5,288 bases of DNA from Elusimicrobiota bacterium (GTDB taxonomy: Bacteria; Elusimicrobiota; Elusimicrobia; UBA1565; UBA9628), in the NCBI GenBank assembly GCA_023700845.1, contig JAMPYD010000179.1, positions 1-5,288 of the forward strand, given 5' to 3'. The position numbers and the translations under genes are program-made. The first letter of the stretch is position 1; each line of letters begins with the position of its first letter. Positions 1 through 5,288 of this stretch are shown piece by piece. Below the pieces are notes generated by a model that worked only from the letters and a program-made list of their open reading frames with translations, did not search any database and was not told where the DNA came from.

Positions 1-954
1 GTGCTCATCATCGGCGATTTCACCGCGATGGTCGGGGACCCGTCGGGCCGCGACTCGACGCGCCCGACGCTCACCGCGGCCGAGGTCAAGGCGAACGCGG
101 CCACCTACCAGGAGCAGGCGTTCAAGGTCCTCGACAAGAGCCGCACCGAGCTGCGCTTCAACTCCGAGTGGCTGACGCCCTTCATGCGCGACTCCCTGCT
201 CGACACGCTCAAGCGCCACACGGTCCAGCAGGTGCTCGCGCGCGAGGACTTCAAGAAGCGCATCGCCGAGAACTCCCCCATCTCCTTGCTCGAGGTGATG
301 TACCCGCTGATGCAGGGGTACGACTCCGTCGCGGTCAAGGCCGACGTGGAGCTCGGCGGCAACGACCAGCTGACGAACCTGCTGATGGGCCGCAAGATGC
401 AGGTCGACGCGGGCCAGGAGGCGCAGGTCGCGCTGACGGTCCCGCTGCTCGTCGGCCTGGACGGCGAGAAGAAGATGTCGAAGTCCTACGGCAACTCGAT
501 CGCCCTGAACGACCCGCCCAACGACATGTTCGGCAAGACGATGCGCGTGTCCGACGAGCTGATGCTCGACTACTACACCTTGCTGACCGACGCCGACCTC
601 GACGCGGTCAAGGCCGAGCACCCGATGAAGGCCAAGAAGGCGCTTGCGCGCCTCCTCGTCGGAAAATATCATGGAGAGGCGGCCGCCGAGGCCGCGTTCC
701 GGTATTTCGAGAGCACGTTCTCGAAGAAGGAGCAGCCGACCGACCTGACGGAGAAGGCCGTCGGAAAGAATCTGCCGCTGTCGAAGATCATCGCCGAGGT
801 GACGGGCAGCTCCGGAAGCGAGGCTCGCCGCCTCGTCGAGCAGGGCGGGGTCCAGATCGACGGCGTGAAGGTGACCAAGGACGGGCCCGTCGCGGACAAG
901 CCTTCGTTCACGTTGAAGGTCGGCAAGCACAAGTTTTTCAAGATATCTCAGTAG
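1..954 (+). CDS. tyrS: Tyrosyl-tRNA synthetase, 5'-truncated by window edge
   Basis: Class I aminoacyl-tRNA synthetase that activates tyrosine with ATP and charges tRNA-Tyr in the cytoplasm. The visible 317 residues open in the Rossmann fold at LIIGDFTAMVGDPSGR, which in this family lies shortly after the HIGH-type ATP motif. The first 70-90 residues, including HIGH, therefore lie off the left edge, and the GTG at base 1 is an internal valine codon rather than a start. The tyrosine-site segment QGYDSVAVKADVELGGNDQ spans residues 105-123. The KMSKS signature is exact at residues 158-162 (bases 472-486), in GEKKMSKSYGNS. A C-terminal S4-type RNA-binding domain (about 258-317, LPLSKIIAE then RRLVEQGGVQIDG) ends the protein at TAG 952-954. 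The sequence resembles the TyrZ/type-2 bacterial branch (about 400 residues). No truncation or frameshift is seen in the visible part. The next gene starts 10 bases downstream, so co-transcription is likely. Confidence 0.96.
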   Translation: MLIIGDFTAMVGDPSGRDSTRPTLTAAEVKANAATYQEQAFKVLDKSRTELRFNSEWLTPFMRDSLLDTLKRHTVQQVLAREDFKKRIAENSPISLLEVMYPLMQGYDSVAVKADVELGGNDQLTNLLMGRKMQVDAGQEAQVALTVPLLVGLDGEKKMSKSYGNSIALNDPPNDMFGKTMRVSDELMLDYYTLLTDADLDAVKAEHPMKAKKALARLLVGKYHGEAAAEAAFRYFESTFSKKEQPTDLTEKAVGKNLPLSKIIAEVTGSSGSEARRLVEQGGVQIDGVKVTKDGPVADKPSFTLKVGKHKFFKISQ

Positions 955-958
955 GGAG
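953..958 (+). promoter_or_regulatory. Ribosome binding site of the FecR-domain gene
   Basis: AGGGAG lies six bases before the ATG at 965 and begins inside the tyrS stop codon. It fixes the start of the FecR-domain gene and fits translation from a shared tyrS transcript. Confidence 0.6.
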
Positions 959-964
959 CCCCCG

Positions 965-1822
965 ATGAAGCTGATCGCCGCGACGCTCGCGCTGTTCCTC
1001 GCCGCCTCGGTCCCCCTCCGCGCCCAGGACGATTCGTGGGACGCGCGCCTCGGCGCGGTCTCCGGGGACGTGACGGTCGTCTCCGCCGACGGCTCGCCCG
1101 ACGCGGCGGGCGAGGACGGGATGCCGCTCGAGGAGGGCGACCGCGTCGTCGTGGGCGAGGGCGGCTCGGCCGAGGTGGCGCTCGACGGCGGCAGCCTGAT
1201 CACGGTGCGCGAAAAATCAGACTTCAAGATCGAGAAGTCCGCGAAGGGCGACACCTCCTTCTTCCTCCAGTTCGGCTCCCTGCTCGCGAAGATCCAGAAG
1301 CTCGGCAATCAGCGCATGCGCGTGCGCACCCCCACCGCCGTCGCCGCGGTGCGCGGCACCGAGTTCGGCGTCGACGTCGACGGCGACAACACGCACGTCG
1401 GCGTCTTCGACGAGGGCAAGGTCGAGGTCGAGGGCGGCGCCGGCGGCAAGCCCGAGCTTCTGATCGCCAACCAGGAGACCTCGGTGGCCAAGGGCGCGGC
1501 GCCCATCCACGCGATCCAGCTCCAGCGCTTCGCCGCGCACCGCGCCCTGATGCGCGGCCACGGCCGGCGGCTGGCGGCGATCCGGGCGAAGTGGAAGGCC
1601 CTGCCTCCCGAGGCCCGGCGCGACCTGCGCAAGAAGCTCCTGGAGCGCGCGCGGGAGAACCGCCGGAAGCTCCTCGACAAGCGCGCGGCGCTGAAGCAGA
1701 AGGCCGAGGAGAAGCGCAAGCAGAGCGCCGAGCGCGGCCAGCAGCGCCGCCAGGAGAACCTGCGCAAGATGGAAGAGCGGCGCAACAAGGCCCGCGGCGG
1801 GGCCCGGAGGGAGCGCCGGTGA
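965..1822 (+). CDS. Exported FecR-domain protein with long polybasic C-terminal tail
   Basis: The 285-residue protein starts with a typical Sec signal peptide (MKLIAATLALFLAASVPLRA, likely cut before Q21). It should act in the periplasm or on the outer surface. Residues about 28-160 form a FecR-type domain: an opening VSGDVTVV strand, then LEEGDRVVVGEGGSAEVAL, and the family hallmark TPTAVAAVRGTEFGV at 122-136. Such domains occur in FecR sigma-factor regulators, but also in many stand-alone exported proteins. There is no cytoplasmic anti-sigma region, no transmembrane helix after the signal peptide and no neighbouring sigma factor, so a FecR signalling role is unlikely. From about residue 200 the chain becomes helical and very basic. 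Residues 212-285 contain 30 Lys/Arg against 12 Asp/Glu, with heptad-like LLERARENRRKLLDKRAALK suggesting a coiled coil or a polyanion-binding tail. The ATG is supported by AGGGAG six bases upstream. Its stop overlaps the mutase start. The specific function is unknown. Confidence 0.88.
   Translation: MKLIAATLALFLAASVPLRAQDDSWDARLGAVSGDVTVVSADGSPDAAGEDGMPLEEGDRVVVGEGGSAEVALDGGSLITVREKSDFKIEKSAKGDTSFFLQFGSLLAKIQKLGNQRMRVRTPTAVAAVRGTEFGVDVDGDNTHVGVFDEGKVEVEGGAGGKPELLIANQETSVAKGAAPIHAIQLQRFAAHRALMRGHGRRLAAIRAKWKALPPEARRDLRKKLLERARENRRKLLDKRAALKQKAEEKRKQSAERGQQRRQENLRKMEERRNKARGGARRERR
1806..1812 (+). promoter_or_regulatory. Ribosome binding site deciding the GTG start of the mutase
   Basis: GGAGGGA within the end of the FecR-domain gene sits six bases before the GTG at 1819. 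The open frame of the mutase continues far upstream through the FecR gene, so this site, the GTGA start/stop overlap and the family N-terminus together fix the start at 1819. Confidence 0.65.
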
Positions 1823-3429
1823 GCCGCGCCGTCGAGAAGGCGAAGTCCCCCGCCGCGCCGCCCGCGGACCCGACGACCCTCTCGGGCATTCCCGTGAAGC
1901 GGGAATACGGCCCCGAGGACGCGCCGGCGCCCGAGTCGGCCGGGCGCCCCGGCCAGTTCCCGTTCACTCGGGGGCTCAAGAGCGGCGGCTACCGGATGAC
2001 GCCGTGGACGATGCGCATGTTCGCCGGCCACAAGACCGCCAAGGACACCAACGAGCGCTTCAAGTACCTGCTCGAGCACGGCCAGACGGGCCTGTCCACC
2101 GCGTTCGACCTGCCGACCTTGATGGGCCTCGACTCCGACGATCCCCGCTCGCTGGGCGAGGTCGGCCGCGAGGGCGTCGCCGTGGACAGCCTCGCGGACA
2201 TGGAGACCCTCTTCGCGGGCATCGACCTGGGCAAGGTGTCGACGTCGATGACGATCAACCTGCCCGCGCCCGTCGTCTTCGCGATGTACATCGCGCTGGC
2301 CAAGAAGCAAAACGTGCCGCTCAATCGCGTGCGCGGCACCTGCCAGACCGACATCCTCAAGGAGTACATCGCGCAGAACGAGTACCTCTACCCGCCGGAG
2401 CCCTCGATGCGGCTCGTGCTCGACCTCATCGAGTACTGCGTCAAGGAGGTCCCGCGCTTCTACCCGATCTCGATCTCGGGCTACCACATCCGCGAGGCCG
2501 GGGCCGACGCGGTGCAGGAGCTCGCCTTCACGCTCGCCGACGGGCGCGACTACGCCGAGCGCCTGATCAAGCGCGGCCTCGCCGTCGACGACTTCGCCTC
2601 CCAGCTGTCCTTCTTCTTCGACGTGCACAACCACTTCTTCGAGGAGATCGCCAAGCTGCGGGCCGCGCGCTCGATCTGGGCGAAGCTCATGAAGAACGAA
2701 TTGGGGGCCAAGAAGGAAATTTCCTGGATGCTCCCGATGCACTGCCAGACCGCGGGCGTGAGCCTGACGGCCCAGCAGCCGCTTAACAACCTCGCGCGCG
2801 TCGCGTACCAGTCCATGGCCGCGGCGCTCGGCGGCACGCAGAGCCTGCACACGAACTCCTTCGACGAGGCGCTCGCGCTCCCGACGGACGAGGCCGTCAT
2901 GCTCGCCCTGCGCACCCAGCAGATCCTGGCGCTCGAGACGGGCGTGACCGACACGCCCGACCCGTTCGGCGGCTCCTACTACCTCGAGAGCCTCACGGCC
3001 GAGGTCGAGAAGCGCGCGACCGAGATCATGACGCGCATCAAGGAGCTGGGCGGCGTCGTGCCCGCGCTCGAGAAGGGCTACTTCCACCGCGAGATCGCCG
3101 AGACCTCCTACCGCTTCGAGCTCGACCAGGCCGCGCGCCGCCGCAAGATCGTCGGCGTCAACACGCACGAGACCGCCGGCAAGGTCCCCCCCATCCTCAA
3201 GATCGACCACGCGGTCGAGAAGGGGCAGGTGCGCCGCCTCAAGAAGCTGCGCGCGGAGCGCGACAACGGCAAGGTGCAGGCGTGCCTCGCGCGCCTGCGC
3301 GCCGCCGCGAAAACCGAGGCGAACCTGATGCCGCTGATCCTCGAGTCCGTCGAAGCCTACGCCACCGTCGGCGAGGTCACCCAGGCGCTGAAGGACGTCT
3401 TCGGCGAATACCCGGTGTTCGGGGGCTGA
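1819..3429 (+). CDS. Acyl-CoA mutase large (catalytic) subunit, methylmalonyl-CoA mutase family; substrate uncertain
   Basis: Coenzyme-B12-dependent mutase subunit of 536 residues with the TIM-barrel catalytic domain only. The cobalamin-binding domain (DxHxxG) of single-chain mutases is absent, so a separate small subunit of about 130-140 residues must be supplied; none is in the window. The family N-terminus (LSGIPVKREYGPED, then FPFTRG) begins near residue 21, and the ending (NLMPLILESVEAYATVGEV to FGEYP) is complete. Using Propionibacterium enzyme numbering, Gln197 is conserved as Q176, Tyr243/His244 as Y222/H223 and Gln330 as Q310. Two substrate-specificity positions differ: Tyr89 is F68 (bases 2020-2022) and Arg207 is Q186 (2374-2376). 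This is the pair known from isobutyryl-CoA mutase. Ala116 is kept (A95), unlike 2-hydroxyisobutyryl-CoA mutase, which has Asp there. Similar sequences are often annotated as methylmalonyl-CoA mutase or simply acyl-CoA mutase large subunit. The GTG start overlaps the FecR stop (GTGA), implying translational coupling. The fold assignment is firm; the substrate is not. Confidence 0.93.
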   Translation: MSRAVEKAKSPAAPPADPTTLSGIPVKREYGPEDAPAPESAGRPGQFPFTRGLKSGGYRMTPWTMRMFAGHKTAKDTNERFKYLLEHGQTGLSTAFDLPTLMGLDSDDPRSLGEVGREGVAVDSLADMETLFAGIDLGKVSTSMTINLPAPVVFAMYIALAKKQNVPLNRVRGTCQTDILKEYIAQNEYLYPPEPSMRLVLDLIEYCVKEVPRFYPISISGYHIREAGADAVQELAFTLADGRDYAERLIKRGLAVDDFASQLSFFFDVHNHFFEEIAKLRAARSIWAKLMKNELGAKKEISWMLPMHCQTAGVSLTAQQPLNNLARVAYQSMAAALGGTQSLHTNSFDEALALPTDEAVMLALRTQQILALETGVTDTPDPFGGSYYLESLTAEVEKRATEIMTRIKELGGVVPALEKGYFHREIAETSYRFELDQAARRRKIVGVNTHETAGKVPPILKIDHAVEKGQVRRLKKLRAERDNGKVQACLARLRAAAKTEANLMPLILESVEAYATVGEVTQALKDVFGEYPVFGG

Positions 3430-3433
3430 TGAC

Positions 3434-4135
3434 ATGCTGATCGCGGTCGCCGCGCCGGATCCGAGGTTCCGCGCCCAACTTGCGGGCCTGCTCGAATCCA
3501 GCGGTCACAAGGTCGTGGAGGCCGAGGCCCGTCCGGAAGCGCTGGCGGGCCTGCGCGCCGCCGCGCCCCACCTCCTCGTCGTCGCCAGCGCCGCCGACGG
3601 GGCCGCCGCCGCCTTCATCCGCGCCCTGCGCGCCCAGCCCGACATGCGCCTGCTGCCGGTGCTCTGCGTCGACCCCAAGGCCGGCGCCTCGGACACCGTG
3701 GCTTTGCTCGACGCCGGCGCCGACGACGCGATCACCCGCCCGTTCCAGCCTCCGATCTTCCTCGCGCGCGTGCGCACCTTGCTGCGCCGCGTGGTCTGGG
3801 CCGGCGACGCGCCCGAGGAGATCGTCACCGTGCTGACCGGCGGCCCCATCGAGCTCAAGCTCGTCTCCCGCCAGGCGATCGTCGTCGGCAAGCCCGTCGA
3901 GCTGACCCGCCTCGAGTTCGACCTGCTCGCGCACATGCTCAAGCACCCCGACCGCGCCTTCAAGCGCGACGAGCTCCTGTCCGCGGTCTGGAACTACCCG
4001 GGCAACGTCGAGACGCGCACCCTCGACAAGCACGTCGAGTCGCTGCGCCGCAAGGTCGGCCCCTGCGCCGCCCTGATCCAGACCGTGCACGGCGTCGGCT
4101 ACCGCTTCACCCCCGGCGACCCGGTCCGGCGCTGA
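3434..4135 (+). CDS. OmpR-family winged-helix regulator with degenerate (aspartate-less) receiver
   Basis: A 233-residue two-domain transcription regulator. Residues 1-119 have the receiver fold: LIAVAAPDPRF at the start, PHLLVV as strand 3, LLDAGADDAITRPF near the end, then LARVRTLLRR. The phosphorylation chemistry is missing. The acidic pair after strand 1 is A6-A7, the phospho-acceptor Asp is A51 (in VVAS), the switch Thr/Ser is D80 and the conserved Lys is R102. Residues 139-226 are an intact OmpR/PhoB effector domain: VELTRLEFDLLAHML, the recognition-helix region RTLDKHVESLRRKVG and the hairpin TVHGVGYRF. The protein should bind DNA independently of phosphorylation, perhaps controlled by dimerization, ligand or abundance. 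No histidine kinase is adjacent. ATG 3434 is four bases after the mutase stop, with only a weak G-rich site (3421-3425) ahead of it, so it is probably translated by coupling to the mutase. The assignment is confident; regulatory targets and signal are unknown. Confidence 0.93.
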   Translation: MLIAVAAPDPRFRAQLAGLLESSGHKVVEAEARPEALAGLRAAAPHLLVVASAADGAAAAFIRALRAQPDMRLLPVLCVDPKAGASDTVALLDAGADDAITRPFQPPIFLARVRTLLRRVVWAGDAPEEIVTVLTGGPIELKLVSRQAIVVGKPVELTRLEFDLLAHMLKHPDRAFKRDELLSAVWNYPGNVETRTLDKHVESLRRKVGPCAALIQTVHGVGYRFTPGDPVRR

Positions 4136-4145
4136 CTCTGCGAAG

Positions 4146-4167
4146 TTCTTTTCACGAATTCTTCACG
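4146..4167 (+). promoter_or_regulatory. Direct repeat TTCACG-N5-TTCACG, candidate OmpR-type operator
   Basis: TTCACG occurs at 4151-4156 and again at 4162-4167, an 11-base period, within two 11-base units that match at 7 of 11 positions. OmpR/PhoB-family dimers bind tandem half-sites about 11 bases apart, and the repeat ends eight bases before the putative -35 hexamer, as expected for an activator site. The regulator encoded just upstream is an obvious candidate to bind it, but that is inference. The local sequence is distinctly more AT-rich than the surrounding genes. Confidence 0.45.
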
Positions 4168-4174
4168 GGACGCG

Positions 4175-4204
4175 TTGGCCCCGGCCCCCGCTCCCCGCTA
4201 TACT
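4175..4204 (+). promoter_or_regulatory. Putative sigma70-type promoter of the secreted-protein gene
   Basis: The -10 candidate TATACT (4199-4204) matches TATAAT at five of six positions and stands out in very GC-rich DNA. TTGGCC (4175-4180) matches TTGACA at four of six positions, with an 18-base spacer. Transcription would begin near 4211, leaving a leader of under 20 bases before the ATG at 4228. The weak -35 would fit dependence on an activator bound to the direct repeat just upstream. Confidence 0.5.
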
Positions 4205-4210
4205 CTGGAA

Positions 4211-4222
4211 CGCGCGCGCGCG
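4211..4222. repeat. Alternating (CG)6 tract in the initially transcribed region
   Basis: Six CG dinucleotides in a row occupy 4211-4222, between the predicted -10 and the start codon. Such tracts can adopt Z-form DNA under negative supercoiling and can vary in length by slippage. Nothing else in the window shows an uninterrupted run of this length. Any regulatory role is inference. Confidence 0.6.
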
Positions 4223-4227
4223 TACTG

Positions 4228-5288
4228 ATGACCAGGAACGACCACTCGTGGACGCGGCTTCCGCTCGGCGCGGCATGCGCCGCCCTGCTGCTCGCCGCCG
4301 TCCCGGCCCGCGGCCAGGCCCTGTTCCAGGAGAAGACCTCGGCGAACGCCACGAGCATCACCGGGACCAACTGGACCACGCCGACCAACATCCAGACCGA
4401 CAACGGCGCGTACGCCAGCTACAACGCCACGACCCAGGACTGGATCGTCGTCAAGACGTTCGGCTTCTCCATCCCGACCGCCTCGGTGATCGACGGCGTC
4501 GAAGTCGTGGTCCAGGGCTATTCGCCGAACACCCAAACGACCCGCCGTGTCTTCGACGCGGCCCTGACCAAGAACGGCTCGGCCGTGGCGGGGGCGGCCG
4601 TGACCGCCCTCGTGATGCCCAATCCCTCCGACGCCGACGTCGCGGTGAGCAGCGCGGGCGCCTTCTGGAACACGACCTGGACGGCGGCCGACCTCAACAG
4701 CGCCAACTTCGGCGTGATGTTCCGCGACAACAACGCGACCGCCCACGTCCTCTACTTCGACTCGATGACGGTGACCGCCCACTACCGGACCATCGACGAC
4801 ATCACCGTCACTCCCACCGCGATGGCCCCGGGCACCGTCGCCCAGGGCTCCGACTACGCCGTGGAGAAGCTGTCGCTGGCGACGAACGCGAATACCGCGA
4901 CCTGGACGGCGGTGACGGTGACCAAGACCGGGACCCTCGCCGACGGCAGCGTCACGGCGGTCAAGATCTACCTCGACGCCAACGGCAACGGGACCTACGA
5001 GAGCGGCTCCGACACCTTGGTGTCCTCGGGGGCCAACACCTTCACCGCCGGCTCGGCGGCCATCACCTTGTCCGCGGCGCAGACCATCACGACGACCCCC
5101 AAGGTCTATTTCGTGACGTACACGTTGAGCGCGCTCGCGACGGTGGGAAACACGGTCGGCGCCACGATCGCCTCCGGCGCCCTGACGGCGACCTACCCGG
5201 ACACGGTGCTGACGACGAACCTTCCGGCCAGCTCGGGGAACTCGACGTTGACCGACGGCGCCGACACCGTCACGGTGACGCCGACGAA
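4228..5288 (+). CDS. Large secreted or surface protein with beta-rich repeats, 3'-truncated by window edge
   Basis: An open frame of 353 codons with no stop before the right edge, so the C-terminus is unseen. The N-terminus is a signal peptide: basic start MTRNDHSWTR, hydrophobic core LGAACAALLLAAVPA, and likely cleavage near ARGQA (residues about 27-31). Residues about 33-187 look like a beta-sandwich (TFGFSIPTASVIDGVEVVVQ, later NFGVMFRDNN and YFDSMTVTAHYR). Residues 190-345 form a second unit opening DDITVTPTAMAPGTVAQ, with a calcium-loop-like DANGNGTYESGSD at 250-262 and VYFVTYTLSALATVGN. At residue 346 DTVTVTPT appears to restart this unit, suggesting repeats of about 156 residues beyond the window. 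The composition is rich in Thr, Ala, Ser, Asn and Val and has almost no Cys after the signal peptide, typical of extracellular adhesin-like or structural proteins. I do not recognise a named family. The ATG lacks a clear ribosome binding site; its choice rests on the signal peptide and the upstream promoter. Confidence 0.82.
   Translation, partial: MTRNDHSWTRLPLGAACAALLLAAVPARGQALFQEKTSANATSITGTNWTTPTNIQTDNGAYASYNATTQDWIVVKTFGFSIPTASVIDGVEVVVQGYSPNTQTTRRVFDAALTKNGSAVAGAAVTALVMPNPSDADVAVSSAGAFWNTTWTAADLNSANFGVMFRDNNATAHVLYFDSMTVTAHYRTIDDITVTPTAMAPGTVAQGSDYAVEKLSLATNANTATWTAVTVTKTGTLADGSVTAVKIYLDANGNGTYESGSDTLVSSGANTFTAGSAAITLSAAQTITTTPKVYFVTYTLSALATVGNTVGATIASGALTATYPDTVLTTNLPASSGNSTLTDGADTVTVTPT

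Noticed and set aside
1..3. GTG at base 1 as the start of tyrS
   Set aside because: The encoded sequence begins in the middle of the nucleotide-binding fold, after the position of the HIGH motif. The gene is cut by the window edge.
1036..1818. Upstream extension of the mutase frame to an ATG at 1036
   Set aside because: The extension is Arg/Gly-rich low-complexity translation through the FecR gene in another frame. The family N-terminus and the ribosome binding site place the start at 1819.
965..1822. FecR-type sigma-factor signalling system
   Set aside because: There is no adjacent ECF sigma factor or TonB-dependent receptor, and the protein has an N-terminal signal peptide instead of a cytoplasmic anti-sigma segment.
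1309..3435. A 708-codon open frame on the minus strand opposite the mutase and FecR genes
   Set aside because: It is the antisense shadow of high-GC codon usage: Leu/Val/Arg/Gly/Asp-rich, low complexity, no domain, and it covers two clearly real genes on the + strand.
4156..4161. GAATTC palindrome as an operator
   Set aside because: It is only a six-base palindrome with no extended dyad around it; the direct repeat explains the region better.
4105..4200. A rho-independent terminator after the regulator gene
   Set aside because: I found no stable GC-rich hairpin followed by a T run; the C-rich stretch at 4179-4197 has no pairing arm and no T tract.
4198..4782. Minus-strand open frame opposite the secreted-protein gene
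   Set aside because: Its translation is Gly/Arg/Val/His-rich with no motif, and the + strand has a signal peptide and a promoter in register.

Overview
The window is high-GC bacterial DNA (about two thirds G+C or more by eye, with strong G/C preference at third codon positions). It is densely packed, and every supported gene is on the + strand. The mix of genes is a type-2-like tyrosyl-tRNA synthetase, an exported FecR-domain protein with a basic tail, a stand-alone acyl-CoA mutase large subunit, an OmpR-type regulator and a large Thr/Ala-rich secreted protein. This resembles GC-rich, little-cultured Gram-negative lineages such as Elusimicrobiota, or a deltaproteobacterial or myxococcal relative. 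That placement is a weak inference from gene style; there is no rRNA or other marker here to settle it.

Layout. Bases 1-954 hold the C-terminal three quarters of tyrosyl-tRNA synthetase, cut by the left edge. After a 10-base gap comes the FecR-domain protein (965-1822). The acyl-CoA mutase large subunit (1819-3429) overlaps it by four bases. After a 4-base gap comes an OmpR-family regulator (3434-4135) whose receiver domain has lost its phosphorylation residues. The tight spacing suggests one transcript for all four genes. Bases 4136-4227 are the only real intergenic region. It holds an 11-base-spaced direct repeat (TTCACG twice), a plausible sigma70-type promoter and a run of alternating CG. 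A signal-peptide-bearing, beta-rich, probably repetitive surface or secreted protein follows (4228 onward) and runs off the right edge with no stop.

How the parts may work together. The four upstream genes have no obvious common pathway (translation, envelope, coenzyme-B12-dependent carbon-skeleton rearrangement, transcription). The most suggestive link is between the regulator and the gene after it. OmpR-family proteins typically bind direct repeats about 11 bases apart, and such a repeat lies just upstream of the -35 of the secreted-protein gene. The two most informative observations are the mutase's active-site substitutions, which point away from methylmalonyl-CoA as substrate, and the degenerate receiver domain of the regulator.
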